Part shown: piece by piece, positions 25,867-35,467 of the stretch
How the letters are laid out: every line of letters begins with the position of its first letter
Numbering within the stretch: the first letter of the stretch is position 1
NCBI GenBank assembly: GCA_035295165.1
Contig: DATGJN010000034.1
Location: forward strand, 1-41,286
Direction: 5' to 3'
Origin: a bacterium
GTDB lineage: Bacteria; Sysuimicrobiota; Sysuimicrobiia; Sysuimicrobiales; Segetimicrobiaceae
DNA: 41,286 nucleotides
The notes under the pieces: generated by a model
What the model saw: the letters and a program-made list of their open reading frames with translations, nothing else
What the model was told of the DNA's origin: nothing
The model's database searches: none
Translations under genes and position numbers: made by a program

Positions 25867-26810
25867 CCCTCGACCTCGCGCCGGCGAAGGTACACCGCGC
25901 CCAGGCCGCTCGTCACCAGGATCAGTGCGAACATGACCACCGCGATCGCGGAGCCGATCCCGACGTCCGGGTTTCCGGTATCGATCGCGCCGAACGCTGA
26001 GCGGTAGAACAGGAGGCCCAGCACATCGGTGGAGTGGAACGGCTCTCCGGTGACGCCCTGCATCACATACGGCAACTCGAACCAGTTGAACGCCCCGATG
26101 AACGTCAAGATTACGATGATGTTCACCTGGGGAGCGAGCAGCGGGAACACGACCCTCCAGAACAACGCCCCCGGTCCGGCGCCGTCTAGCCGCGCCGCCT
26201 CGAGGTACTCGTCCGGGATCGCCTGGATGCCGGCGAGAAACACGATCGTCGGGAACCCGACCCACCGCCACGCGTTGACGAGGATGATGCTCAGAAGCGC
26301 GGTGTGGGTATCGCCGAGCCATGGCCGCGCGAGGGCGCCCGCGCCGACGAGGACGAGAAGCTTGTTGACGGCGCCCCAGACTGGGTTCAAGAACAACTCC
26401 CAGAGAAACCCGACGATCACCAGCGACAGCACCACAGGCATGAAGAAAATCGCCCGGTAGACCCCGGCGCCCCACGCCCGGCCCGCGAGCAGTACCGCGA
26501 ACAGAAGGCCGATCCCGTTCTGGATCACCATCGTGAGCACAAACGCCCAGACGTTGTGTTCGAGCGCCCCCAGCATCCGTATGCTATAGGGGTACTCGGT
26601 CAGCAGCCGCCGGAAGTTTGCCAGGCCAACGAAGCCGCCGCGCACGATCCCGTCCCACCGGTACAGGCTGTAGGCCATGGCGCCAACGATGGGATAGGCG
26701 AGGAACACGGTGAACAGGATGAACGCCGGGGCGAGAAACGCCGCCACCCATACCGCGCGCGCGCGATGGTAGGGCAGCCTCGGGCGCAGCGCGGGCGGTC
26801 TCCCGTTCAT
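25863..26810 (-). CDS. sugar ABC transporter permease, MalF/CUT1 type
   Basis: A 315-residue inner-membrane permease. The N-terminal helix VWVAAFLAPAFILFTVFLAY is followed by YSLYRWDGI and FVGLANFRRLL, both standard for the first periplasmic region of CUT1 permeases. The EAA loop is EAARLDGAGPGALFWRVVFP. It sits between the binding-protein gene, 86 bases upstream, and the second permease, overlapping by four bases. A hairpin in the upstream gap probably lowers its expression relative to the binding protein. The transported sugar cannot be told from sequence alone. Confidence 0.93.
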   Translation of the reverse strand: MNGRPPALRPRLPYHRARAVWVAAFLAPAFILFTVFLAYPIVGAMAYSLYRWDGIVRGGFVGLANFRRLLTEYPYSIRMLGALEHNVWAFVLTMVIQNGIGLLFAVLLAGRAWGAGVYRAIFFMPVVLSLVIVGFLWELFLNPVWGAVNKLLVLVGAGALARPWLGDTHTALLSIILVNAWRWVGFPTIVFLAGIQAIPDEYLEAARLDGAGPGALFWRVVFPLLAPQVNIIVILTFIGAFNWFELPYVMQGVTGEPFHSTDVLGLLFYRSAFGAIDTGNPDVGIGSAIAVVMFALILVTSGLGAVYLRRREVEG

Positions 26811-26829
26811 CGGCGGCGAGCCCTCGTAG

Positions 26830-26860
26830 AAAAGACCGGGGCGGGTCGTCGCCCGCCCCG
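26830..26860 (-). terminator. intercistronic hairpin/attenuator
   Basis: A perfect 9-bp stem, CGGGGCGGG (26837-26845) with CCCGCCCCG (26852-26860), and a 6-base loop, followed on the minus strand by GTCTTTT. It lies between the binding-protein gene and the permease genes, where partial termination or a 3'-end-stabilising hairpin commonly gives excess binding protein. Confidence 0.7.
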
Positions 26861-26896
26861 ATCAACCTGCATCCAGGTCGCCGCCCCGGCAGAGGT

Positions 26897-28150
26897 TCAC
26901 CGGCCTCGGAACGGGGCGAACCACGTGGACAGCCCGTGGGTCACGTCCGCTCCGACCTGTTCGGAGGTGAGTTTGTCGCTGAACAGCCCCTGGAGGTCGT
27001 TCTGAATCAGATCGCTGCCGGTCGGGTTCTGCCAGCGGAACCCCACGAGCATCAGGTATGGCGTCGAGTGGTGCATGAAGCCGACGGCCTGCTGGAGGAG
27101 CGGGTCGTGCACCTGGATCCCCGGGACCGCCGAGATCTGCTTCAGTTGGTCCGTGAAGGCCTGTCCCCAATCGCGCGTCGCCGTGAACCGGATGAACTTG
27201 ATCGCCGCGTCCATGTACGGGGTCTTGGCGTTCACGCCGTAGTTGCCGTCGTCGTAACTGCTAACCCACGGCGTGTCACCCGCACGCGCGACCGGGCCCG
27301 GCAAGATGCCCATTTCGAGAGACTTGTTCTGGGCCTGGAAATACCCGAGCTCGAAGATCCCGCCGATGTACATCGCCGCCTGCTCGTTGATGAACAACTG
27401 CTGCATATCCGTGTACGCCACGCCCATGTAGCCCTGGGGCATGAACGGACGGATCTGGGCGAACTTCGCGAGGGCGCCGGTGAACGCCGGGTTCCTGAAC
27501 GTGGTCTGTCCGTGGGTCACGGCGTCGTAGAACGTTGGGCCTCCGAAGAAGGTCGGACCCAACACCCCGAACGCGACTTCCAGCGTCCAGCCCTCCTTGC
27601 CGCCGTTCGCGAGGGGCGTGATCCCGTGATCCTTAAGGGTCTGAAGGGCGGCGATGAATTGGTCCCATGTGTTCGGCGGCTTGACGCCCGCGCGGTCGAG
27701 CAGTTTCTTGTTATAGAAGATAACGAGCGTCTGCGTGGCAAACGGCACGCCGTAGACCTTCTTGTCGGTCGTACTACGGGCTCCGTCGAGCCACTGCGGC
27801 GAGAACGTCTTCAGCTCGGGCACCTTGTCTTCGAGCGGGACGAGAAACTCGGGCCGGGCAAAAGGCTGCAGCGCGCCGTACGCGCGGAGCTGAATGATGT
27901 CCGGCCCTTTTCCTGCCTGCATCGCGGCCGAGAGCGCGGTGGCGTACTCCGTCGGCTTGAACGTCTGAAACGCGATCGACACGCCGGGGTTCTGCGCCTC
28001 GAACTTGCGGATCTCCCCTTCGTAGAACGCGCGGTCCTCTTCGCGCCAACTCCAGAACGTAAGCTGATTCTTCGGTTGCGCCGTCGCTCCGCCTGGCCAC
28101 AGCGCGGCCAGCAACGCGAGCAGCATGACCGCGGCCCAGATCCGTCGCAT
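26897..28150 (-). CDS. extracellular sugar-binding protein of ABC transporter (solute-binding family 1)
   Basis: A 417-residue secreted binding protein. A signal peptide (RRIWAAVMLLALLAALW, cleavage probably after ATA before QPKNQ) has no lipobox cysteine. The mature start NQLTFWSWREEDRAFYEGEI and YATALSAAMQAGKGPDIIQL are standard for family-1 binding proteins, as are GVPFATQTLVIFYNKKLL and TWDQFIAALQTLKDHG. ATG 28150 is preferred over 28165 because GGAGG lies six bases upstream of it. It is first in the operon. The 278-base gap to the MocR gene holds a possible -10 (TATCAT, about 28210) with no good -35. Ligand unknown; sugars or sugar-like oligomers are usual. Confidence 0.93.
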   Translation of the reverse strand: MRRIWAAVMLLALLAALWPGGATAQPKNQLTFWSWREEDRAFYEGEIRKFEAQNPGVSIAFQTFKPTEYATALSAAMQAGKGPDIIQLRAYGALQPFARPEFLVPLEDKVPELKTFSPQWLDGARSTTDKKVYGVPFATQTLVIFYNKKLLDRAGVKPPNTWDQFIAALQTLKDHGITPLANGGKEGWTLEVAFGVLGPTFFGGPTFYDAVTHGQTTFRNPAFTGALAKFAQIRPFMPQGYMGVAYTDMQQLFINEQAAMYIGGIFELGYFQAQNKSLEMGILPGPVARAGDTPWVSSYDDGNYGVNAKTPYMDAAIKFIRFTATRDWGQAFTDQLKQISAVPGIQVHDPLLQQAVGFMHHSTPYLMLVGFRWQNPTGSDLIQNDLQGLFSDKLTSEQVGADVTHGLSTWFAPFRGR

Positions 28151-28428
28151 GCCCCACCTCCGCATTCGCCCTGCGGGCAGGGCCGGACGAGCGGATCCCC
28201 GCCCCCACTATGATACGCTTCTGTGCGTGCCTTGTCCTTCGAGCAGTAGCGCCGCGGTCACGACGGCGGGCTGGTAGCCTACGGCGGGTATCCCCTCGCG
28301 GACTGAACGCGAGCCGCGACTGGAAATCGACACGATGGACGCGGCGGAGGGAGGGAGATTCGAGAAGCCCTGCGCGCCCGTTCACCCAAGTGTACCCGAG
28401 CTGGCTGCGACCAGAGCGGGTACAGGAT

Positions 28429-29961
28429 TCAGGATGTCGAGGAGATCCGGTGCGGTGCGAGGACGGGAAGTGCCGCGGCCATTCGGCTCACGGCCTCTTG
28501 GATATGCTGCTCGGCAAGAGAAGCAAAGCAGAGCCGGACGTACGGCGCCGGTGCCCCGTCGAACGTGTATCGACGCCCCGTGTGAAATGCCACGCCGTGC
28601 GAAAGTGCGGACGCGGCCCAGGCGTCGACATCAATCTCCGGCGTCACTTTGGCCCAAATCGCCATGCCGCCCGAGGGCGGCGAGAACGTGATGGCGCCGC
28701 GCAGCTGGGATTGGAGTATCTCAACCATCGACTCGCGCCGCTTGAGATAGATACGCCGTAGCCGATTGATGTATCGCGGCACCTCCCCGTCGTTGAGCAT
28801 CCGGGCCACCGCAGCCTCCACGACATGATCGCCGCATGCGTCCACGAAGGATCGATGCCCGGCGAGGGCCTCGATGAGCAGCTTCGGTGCGATAACGTAG
28901 CCAATGCGTAATCCTGGAGCCAGTACTTTGGACAGGGTCCCTATGTAGATCACCGCGCCATGTCGATCAAGGCTCGCCAGCGGCATGACGGGTCTGCCGT
29001 CGTAATGAAATTCATGATCATAGTCATCCTCGATAATCGCGAAGCCACGCGTCACCGCCAGATCAAGCAATGCCATGCGGCGTCCGGGTGAGAGCGTGAC
29101 GGTTGTCGGATACTGGTGGTGCGGTGTGAGGTAGACGGCCCGTAGTCGACTGGCGTCTGCGAAGTCGTTCAGGAGATCCACGCGCAACCCCTGCTGGTCC
29201 ACCGGGATGGGAACGAGTCGGAGGCCAGCCTGCCGAAAGGACTCCCACCCCGGTTGATAGCCCAGGGCTTCCACGGCGATCGTGTCACCCGGTCCGCCGA
29301 TGGAACGGCCAATGAGCGTTGCCGCCATTTGGGCGCCTCGCGTGATAAACACATTCGCAGGCGCAGCCGTAAGGCCACGCGTGGCCGAGGCCATGGCTGC
29401 GATGGCTTCCCTCAGCGCTGCATGGCCTTCGGGATCGCAGTAGCTCAGAAGATGGGGGCTGTACTGCCTTAGCGCCCGGCGATAGGCTCGACTCAGCGCG
29501 TCGATCGGGAACGCGCAGAGATCCGGGTTGCTGCTGCTCAGATCGAGACACCCCGAGGGGAGCACTTCGGGTCTGTGAGCCGTTGGCGCGGATTGAAGTC
29601 GATAGGCCAATGCAGGCGGGGCGCCTCCTGCGCTTGTGGCCGATAACCTCTTGGTCCGGACTCGAGGCTCCGGGATAGACTTGGAGACGAACGTCCCCCG
29701 GGCCGGTGATGTGATGAGCCAGCCTTCGGCGATCAGTTCTCCATAGGCCGCGAGAACGGTATTGCGGTGAACCCGCAGTTGCCGAGCAAGCGCGCGGCTG
29801 CTCGGGAGTTTGATCCCGGGTCGCAAGCGACCACGCTGAATGTCCTCGGTGATCGCACGGGCCACTTGCAGGAAGATGGGCAAATCCCCCGCCCGATTCG
29901 TCTCCAATGTAACGTCCCATGTCGGCATAGCTGGTCCAATTGTAACAACCGATTTGTCCAT
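28429..29961 (-). CDS. MocR-type regulator (GntR winged helix + class I aminotransferase-like domain)
   Basis: A 510-residue transcription factor that senses PLP or a PLP-amino acid adduct. The N-terminal GntR winged helix spans about residues 25-95 (LQVARAITEDIQRGRLRPG, LPSSRALARQLRVHRNTV, EGWLITSPARGTFV). The aminotransferase-like part keeps the PLP-site residues: SNPD, HHQYPT near 281-286, EDDYDHEF (Asp313), and the Schiff-base lysine in YIGTLSKVLAPG (Lys345). MocR proteins usually control adjacent divergent genes, here RidA and the downstream catabolic cluster. Met12 (29928) is an alternative start; an 8-bp inverted repeat brackets both starts. It is codirectional with the sugar transporter 278 bases away, so either set could be its target. 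Confidence 0.92.
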   Translation of the reverse strand: MDKSVVTIGPAMPTWDVTLETNRAGDLPIFLQVARAITEDIQRGRLRPGIKLPSSRALARQLRVHRNTVLAAYGELIAEGWLITSPARGTFVSKSIPEPRVRTKRLSATSAGGAPPALAYRLQSAPTAHRPEVLPSGCLDLSSSNPDLCAFPIDALSRAYRRALRQYSPHLLSYCDPEGHAALREAIAAMASATRGLTAAPANVFITRGAQMAATLIGRSIGGPGDTIAVEALGYQPGWESFRQAGLRLVPIPVDQQGLRVDLLNDFADASRLRAVYLTPHHQYPTTVTLSPGRRMALLDLAVTRGFAIIEDDYDHEFHYDGRPVMPLASLDRHGAVIYIGTLSKVLAPGLRIGYVIAPKLLIEALAGHRSFVDACGDHVVEAAVARMLNDGEVPRYINRLRRIYLKRRESMVEILQSQLRGAITFSPPSGGMAIWAKVTPEIDVDAWAASALSHGVAFHTGRRYTFDGAPAPYVRLCFASLAEQHIQEAVSRMAAALPVLAPHRISSTS

Positions 29962-29998
29962 AACGGAAGTACCAGGATCATGGAATCCGATGGACCAG
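29931..29998. promoter_or_regulatory. inverted repeat around the MocR start, candidate autoregulatory site
   Basis: CTGGTCCA (29931-29938) and TGGACCAG (29991-29998) are exact inverted copies 52 bases apart, five turns of DNA. A TACAAT -10-like box (29945-29940, minus strand) lies between the arms. If the site is real, the MocR start is more likely 29928 than 29961. An 8-bp match could be chance. Confidence 0.3.
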
Positions 29999-30505
29999 AT
30001 GATCGCAGAGGACCAGCGTCTCCTCTGGGCCTTGCCCGCCGATCAGCGACCCAGGCGGTTGAACGCCGCGGGCCGCGGCCCGGGGCAAACCAGCGAGGAT
30101 GGGGAATCGGAGATAGCAATACGCGCCGTGCTTTTATCGAACCCTGTCTGGCCAAGGCCCGCGGTTGTGAACTTCTTGAGCGCCAACGCGTGCCTTGAGT
30201 CTAGCACCCGCACAGCCGAGCAACGGTGCCGCTGCCTGGTCGTAGGCGACGTGGCCGGCAGGAAAGGGAGCCCGCTGGGCGAGCAGGTAGCCACTTCCGG
30301 CTAGATCGACTGCCTCTGCAGTTGCGGCTGGTCCACCACCGCTCGCGAATCTGGACCTTTCACCTCGATCGGCAATGTGCGAGTATTCATGGTGCTTGAT
30401 TCGGTCGTCCCCCGGCAGCGAGCCCATCTTGTTCAGGGGTCGGAGCGGAGACTCGGGTTACTCGGCGGACAAATGCGGCGCCTGGGAGAATGAGGGGGGG
30501 TAGCG
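29999..30505. other. intergenic region between MocR and RidA, no gene seen
   Basis: About 500 bases between divergent genes with stop-rich frames. The two short frames near 30043-30300 have no ribosome site or family. A purine-rich run (GAATGAGGGGGGG) at the right edge provides the RidA ribosome site. No confident promoter for RidA was found. Confidence 0.35.
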
Positions 30506-30907
30506 TTGGCCAAGCACGTCATCCAGACTGACAAGGGGGCGCCGCCCCGCGGAGCCTACTCGCAAGGGTGGCGAGCTGGGAACTTCATCTTTGTGACTGG
30601 GACGGGCCCCATCGGTCCAGACGGCACCGTGAAAGGCGAAACCATCGAGGAGCAAACTGAAGCCACGATTGACAATATCGAGGTGATTCTCAAATCTGAA
30701 GGGGCCACGCTGGACGACGTCGTGAAAGTGAGCGCGCATCTACTTGATACGAGCTTGTTCCCCAGGTACAACGCCGTATACGCGCGTCGGTTCCGCAAGC
30801 CGTATCCCGCTCGCACCACAGTGGGGAGCGATCTGCGACTGGTCCCCGGCATGCTGCTCGAGATAGACGCCATCGCCTACGTCGGCGAAGCCGAGCGAAT
30901 CGGGTGA
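30506..30907 (+). CDS. ridA: RidA/YjgF/UK114 family enamine/imine deaminase
   Basis: A 133-residue cytosolic protein of the RidA family, which hydrolyses reactive enamine/imine intermediates left by PLP enzymes or amine oxidations, releasing ammonia. Seen: PPRGAYSQGWRAGNFIFVTG at the start, GETIEEQTEATIDNIEVILKS, DDVVKVSAHLLD, and the conserved arginine in PARTTVGSDLRLVPGMLLEI (about residue 102). TTG 30506 is the start, with AGGGGGGG about five bases upstream. It is first of a rightward cluster with the molybdopterin oxidoreductase and hydrolases, divergent from MocR. Regulation by MocR is inferred from layout. Confidence 0.9.
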   Translation: MAKHVIQTDKGAPPRGAYSQGWRAGNFIFVTGTGPIGPDGTVKGETIEEQTEATIDNIEVILKSEGATLDDVVKVSAHLLDTSLFPRYNAVYARRFRKPYPARTTVGSDLRLVPGMLLEIDAIAYVGEAERIG

Positions 30908-31039
30908 GGTGCGCCGGGACCGGTCTTCATTCGAAGAAGGGCGCCCTGTGGCATCGAAGTCGGGTTGGCGGGGGACCTCCCGCTGGTCAACCGCCGGCAG
31001 ATGCCCATCCGGTGCGGCGGCGACCGGATCGTCGTCCGC

Positions 31040-33159
31040 ATGACCAAAGACGCGAGTACGGCCGCCCAACTGGCTGAGCCAATGACACCTGGACCCGGTG
31101 ACGGACAGGTTCGCGGCGCGTGCCCGCTTGATTGCCCGGACACGTGCAGTTGGATCGTGACCGTCAAGAACGGCGAACCGCTCGCGCTTCGCGGCGATCC
31201 CGCCCATCCGTATACTCGCGGCGCGCTGTGCAACAAGGTCGCGCACTACTTGACGTACGCGCGCTCCCCCGATCGCGTGCTGTATCCAATGCGCCGTACG
31301 GGACCGAAGGGGCGCGGCGAGTTCCGCCGGATCTCTTGGGACGAGGCACTCGAGAGGATCGCGGCGGGGCTCGGCGACGCGATCGCGACGCATGGGGCCG
31401 AGGCCATTTGGCCCTACGTGGGCAGCGGCAGCATGGGGCTGATCCAAGGCATGTACGGCGCCGGACGACGGCTGTGGAACGTGCTCGGGGCGTCGCGTTC
31501 GGTGTTCACGCTGTGCACGATCGCAGGGGGATTCGGCACCGGTTACACGCTCGGGGACAATCGCGTCGGAATGGATCCGCAGACGTTCCGATTCTCGAAG
31601 CTCGTTGTGCTTTGGGGCGCGAACGTGCTGTCGACGCATCACCATCTGTGGCGATCCATCCTGGAGGCTCGAAGGACCGGTGCGTCCGTCGTCTCCATAG
31701 ATCCGATTCGGACACGGACCGCCGCGGCGAGCGACTGGCACCTCGCGCCGATACCGGGAACAGATGCGGCGCTCGCCCTCGGCCTGCTGTATGTCGTGCT
31801 GGCCGAAGGCAAGGAAGATCAGCAATTCATCCAGGAACGCACCGTCGGCTGGGAGGCGTTTCGCCGGCGGATTCTCGAGTATCCGCCGACTCGCGTCGCC
31901 GAGATTACCGGGCTCCCCGCTGAATCGATCGTCCGGCTGGGCAAACGACTCGCCGAGACGCGGCCGACCGGGATTCGTATCGGCATCGGCCTTCAACGTC
32001 ACGGCGGTGGCGGGATGGGGTACGAGCGATCACGTGTATTCCGGGTGTTACCGGCGACTGGCGGTATCCGGGCGGCGGCGTCTTTTACGACACACGGGGC
32101 TTCTTTGGCGTGAACTGGACCGCCCTATGGCGCGATGATCTCAAGCCTCGGGAGACGCGTGCGCTGGATGCGAAACGGCTCGGTGAAGGCCTGCTCGAGA
32201 TCGACAATCCACCGGTCAGGGCGCTATTCGTGTACGGCAGTAATCCCGCGGCGAGCGTCCCAAATCAGACGAAGGTCCTGCGCGGCCTGACGCGGGACGA
32301 TCTGTTCACCGTCGCGGTCGAGCACTTTCTCACCGACACTGCACGCTACGCGGACATCGTATTGCCGGCGACGATGCAGATCGAGCACCGCGATCTGCTG
32401 ATCGCATACGGGCATCTGTACCTGGCCTGGAACGAGCCGGCCGTCCCACCTCCGGGCGAGTGCCTGCCTGCGACGGAGATGTTCCGGCGACTGGCGCGAA
32501 CGATGGGCCTCGACACACCGGCGTTGTACGACAGTGACGAGACGATCGCGCGGCAGCTGCTCGACAGTGGGCATCCGTCGTTGGCGGGTATCACGTTCGA
32601 GGAACTGAAGGCTCGCGGTTGGATGCGGCTGAACTATCCCGATCCGTTCGTCCCGTTCGGCAATGCCTTTCCGACCGCGTCCGGCAAGCTGGAATTCGTC
32701 TCCGATCGCATGGCAGGGTCTGGGTTGGATCCCATCGCGGGCTACACGCCTTCGCACGAGACGTCCCAGCGCGATACTGCCTTGGCCCGCGAATACCCGC
32801 TCGCGCTTGTTACACCCGCGAACCACTTCTTCCTGAATTCCATTTTCGCGAACGTGCCGAGCCAACAGCAGCGGGCGGGCGTCGCGACGCTGCTGATTCA
32901 TCCGGACGATGCGGGCCCGCGCCACATTGCCGCAGGGGACGAGGTGCGGGTCGCCAACGCTCGAGGTGCGTTCTTTGCCGTGGCGGACGTGAGCGATCGC
33001 ATCAGGCCTGGCGTAGTCGCCAGCACCAAAGGTCGGTGGCCGGGCTGCTCGAAAGAGAGTGCAACGATCAACGCTACTGTTGACGCGCGCGACTCGGATA
33101 TGGGCGGCGGTGCGGTTTATCACGACAATCGCGTGCGCGTCGATAGGAGCCGCCCATGA
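31040..33159 (+). pseudogene. molybdopterin oxidoreductase, broken by a -1 frameshift
   Basis: A ~706-residue molybdopterin-bis-guanine-dinucleotide oxidoreductase (BisC/FdhF-like) split into two frames. Part one has the N-terminal 4Fe-4S motif GACPLDCPDTCSWIV with the fourth cysteine in RGALCNKV, then FRRISWDEALERIA. Part two resumes with GDWRYPGGGVFYDTRG and contains LFVYGSNPAAS, YADIVLPATMQIEH and the C-terminal Mo-cofactor domain (DEVRVANARGAFFAVADVSD). The reading frame changes at ATGGGGTACGAG: one base is missing in the G run 32017-32020, after which the expected VRAITCIP continues in the other frame. No slippery heptamer is present. Either a real lesion or a homopolymer error. Start uncertain (31040 or 31082; weak ribosome sites). 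The electron partner and substrate are unknown. Confidence 0.85.
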
Positions 33160-33457
33160 CCCTTGAATGAGCGGAGCGGCGCCGGCCCCTCCATCGCTTG
33201 AGAGCGCTCGTGGAGCTCGCGAGGGGATGGCCCCACACGCGAGCGTGTGGGCGCGCCGACGCGGTCGGGATCGAGGTGGTCCGCCTGACCGCTCCGACCA
33301 GCGCAAGAGAGATCGCCATCAAAGCGACGAAGACTCGATGGCGAAAAGCCGAGATTCAGGGAGGTCGTCCAGCGAGGATGATCGCGAGAGATTCGGTTGC
33401 TCGTGTACACCGTCGCGACCGACCCGACGGTAGCGACCTCGAGGTTGCCATGAGCCC
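33160..33457. other. 298-bp intergenic region with a palindromic hairpin
   Basis: CCCACACGC (33232-33240) and GCGTGTGGG (33243-33251) form a perfect 9-bp inverted repeat with a 2-base centre and no T tract. It could be a processing hairpin or a protein-binding palindrome. A frame from 33198 to 33461 is open but unrecognised. No clear promoter was found for the next gene. Confidence 0.4.
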
Positions 33458-34189
33458 ATGAGGGTCGTTGTCTGGAACTGTAACATGGCCTTGGATCGCA
33501 AATTTGCGGCCCTGCTCGATATCGGACCGGACGTCGCGATCGTCTGTGAATGCGCCGAGCCGGAGCGCTTTCGTGCGCGCGCAAAATCAGATCGGTTGGA
33601 ACATGATCCGGTCTGGATCGGGCAGAACCCCAACAAGGGGTTGGGTGTCTTCACCTTCAACGGATACACGGCGCGCTTGTCGAAACCGTACTATCAGACG
33701 CTTCACTACATCGCCCCCGTCCACGTCTCCGGACCGGTCGAGTGCAATGTGTTAGCGGTGTGGGCCCAGAACGCAAGCGGGGGCGTCATCAGGAAGAATC
33801 AGGCGGGCCCGCTCCACATGGCGCTCACCCGATACAAGGCGTTTCTCGCCGACCAGCCGGCCGTCGTTGCAGGCGACCTCAACAGCAATGCCATTTGGGA
33901 CAAACCGGGATGGCGTATCAATCACATGGCCGCGGTGCAGACGCTGGAAGGCCTCGGGCTTGTCAGCGCCTATCACGCCGTCCGCGGCGAACCTCATGGT
34001 CGGGAGACCATTCCGACGCTGTACTGGAGGGACCGCACGAAGGACGGCCCGACATATCACATCGACTATGTGTTTCTCCCGAATCGCTGGATCGACAGAG
34101 TCAAAGGTCTTCGCCTTGGCACGTTTGAGGACTGGTGCGGGTCCGGCTTGAGTGACCACGTCCCGATCATCGTAGACATCGACGTCTGA
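33458..34189 (+). CDS. endonuclease/exonuclease/phosphatase (EEP) family protein
   Basis: A 243-residue metal-dependent phosphoesterase of the EEP fold. Catalytic landmarks are all present: WNCN (Asn7), VCECAEP (Glu31, metal ligand), AGDLNSN (Asp140, Asn142), HIDYVFLP (His201, Asp203) and the C-terminal SDHVPI (Asp233, His234). There is no signal peptide or membrane segment. Family members cut DNA, RNA ends, lipids or nucleotides, so the substrate cannot be named. ATG 33458 gives the usual immediate start on the first strand (MRVVVWNCN); GAGG lies 14 bases upstream, too far to be a good site. It sits inside the amine/amide-like cluster but has no obvious metabolic link to it. Confidence 0.85.
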   Translation: MRVVVWNCNMALDRKFAALLDIGPDVAIVCECAEPERFRARAKSDRLEHDPVWIGQNPNKGLGVFTFNGYTARLSKPYYQTLHYIAPVHVSGPVECNVLAVWAQNASGGVIRKNQAGPLHMALTRYKAFLADQPAVVAGDLNSNAIWDKPGWRINHMAAVQTLEGLGLVSAYHAVRGEPHGRETIPTLYWRDRTKDGPTYHIDYVFLPNRWIDRVKGLRLGTFEDWCGSGLSDHVPIIVDIDV

Positions 34190-34266
34190 GAAGGCGGATT
34201 CGCTCCGCCCGATGGGAGGCTGCTCCTGCTGGCACATCGTTGGCGCTCACATGTTGTGGACCGTTG

Positions 34267-35237
34267 ATGCTTCGGGTCGTTTTCGCCGGGACCTTCGCCG
34301 CCCGCCTCGAGCCACGGGTGCGAGCTCACCTCGAGATTCCGTGCGACGTCATTGTTGGTGACGAGCTGGGGATCGTCTCGCGGCTCGCCGATGTGGACGT
34401 GTTGGTGGCGCTGGAGTTCACCCGCGAGATGGGCGCCGCCGCCAGGCGACTCAAGCTTGTGCAGGTGCCGGAGCCGGACTCGACCGTATCGACAGAGCGG
34501 CGTTCCCCGCGGGCGCCCGGCTCGCGAAGATCTACGGCCACGAAGTCGGCATTGCAGAGTAGGCCATGGGCGCGATGCTGACGCTGACTCGCGGCTTTTG
34601 TGCACTCGACGCAGCCCTTCGCCGAGGAGAGTGGCAGAGCCAGTGGGCCGTGTCGACGCCACCGCCGGCGCCTTGCCCGGAGCTCGCAGGCAAGACACTC
34701 GGCATTCTCGGCTACGGCCGAATCGGACAAGCCGTCGCGCAGCGGGCCCAGGCGTTCGACATGGCGGTCTGGGCGATGCGACGCGAGGTGAGGCAGCCTG
34801 TCGCTCACGCGCTCGCGTTGCTTGGGGGACCCGATAGCCTGGACGACATTCTGCAACGGGCCGACTATCTGGCGGGTACGCTCTCGCTTACGCCAGCTAC
34901 CCGGCGCCTTCTCAGAGAACGGGAGCTTCGGTTGCTGAAGGGAACCGCCTTCCTCATCAACGTCGCTCGCGCCGAAATCATTGACGAGCACGCTCTCTAC
35001 AGGGTGCTCGCGGAGCGGGCCATCGCCGGCGCAGCCCTCGATGTCTGGTATCAGTACCCTACGGGACCCGGCCCAACTCTTCCCGCACGGTGCCCATTTC
35101 ATGAGTTGACCAATGTGCTCATGACCCCGCATGTGTCGGGCTGGACCCAGGGCACGCTCGAGGCGCGCGCCGAGCTGATCGCTCAGAACATCCATCGAGT
35201 CGCGCGAGGCGAATCTCCTGCGAATCTGGTTGCATGA
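34267..35237 (+). pseudogene. D-2-hydroxyacid dehydrogenase, one frameshift and one in-frame stop
   Basis: An NAD-dependent 2-hydroxyacid dehydrogenase. The N-terminal catalytic part reads VLVALEFTREMGAAARRLK then LVQVP, after which the frame breaks: one base appears missing at about 34470-34472 (CCGGAG for an expected CCGGGAG), and the expected GLDRIDRAAFPAGARLAKIYG continues in another frame. That frame then meets TAG at 34560-34562 inside GIAE*AMGAML, where a tyrosine codon is usual. The remainder is intact: LGILGYGRIGQAVAQRA (Rossmann GxGxxG), LINVARAEIIDEHAL, and HVSGWTQGTLEARAE with the catalytic-region His. Two independent lesions make a decayed gene likely, though poor assembly is possible. 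A downstream ATG 34566 could give only the NAD domain. Confidence 0.8.
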
Positions 35238-35427
35238 TCAAGGTACGAGGTGGGCCAGACGGGGAGGACACCTCGTGGTAGTACGTGTTCGAGGGCACGG
35301 AGGGCGCCTTTGTCGCGTGGTTCGACTATTGGGCGCCGGGGACGACACGCAAGCAGGAGGTCAACTGGCCCACCAGATTTCGCAGATCTGGATCTTTCCA
35401 GTTTGGACGACGGTGGCCATACTGTAA
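35234..35427 (+). pseudogene. possible degenerate short gene
   Basis: ATG 35234 overlaps the stop of the dehydrogenase as ATGA, the usual start of a coupled gene here. The frame reads IKVRGGPDGEDTSW, then TAG (35279-35281), then YVFEGTEGAFVAWFDYWAPG, aromatic-rich and protein-like; another frame carries IWIFPVWTTVAIL to a TAA at about 35427. I cannot name a family. It may be a third decayed gene in a row, or ordinary spacer. Confidence 0.3.
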
Positions 35428-35467
35428 CGAGGTCTCCTTGATCTCAGGGTGCAGGGAGGACGCGCCT

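Noticed and set aside
32010-32030. Programmed -1 frameshift in the molybdopterin oxidoreductase
   Set aside because: No X XXY YYZ slippery heptamer or downstream pseudoknot is evident, and the family is not known to use frameshifting; a deletion in a G run explains it better.
34560-35281. TAG read as an amino acid (two in-frame TAGs in protein-like sequence)
   Set aside because: Other genes in the window end at TAG (1589-1591, 3528-3530), and the affected gene also has a frameshift, so recoding is not supported.
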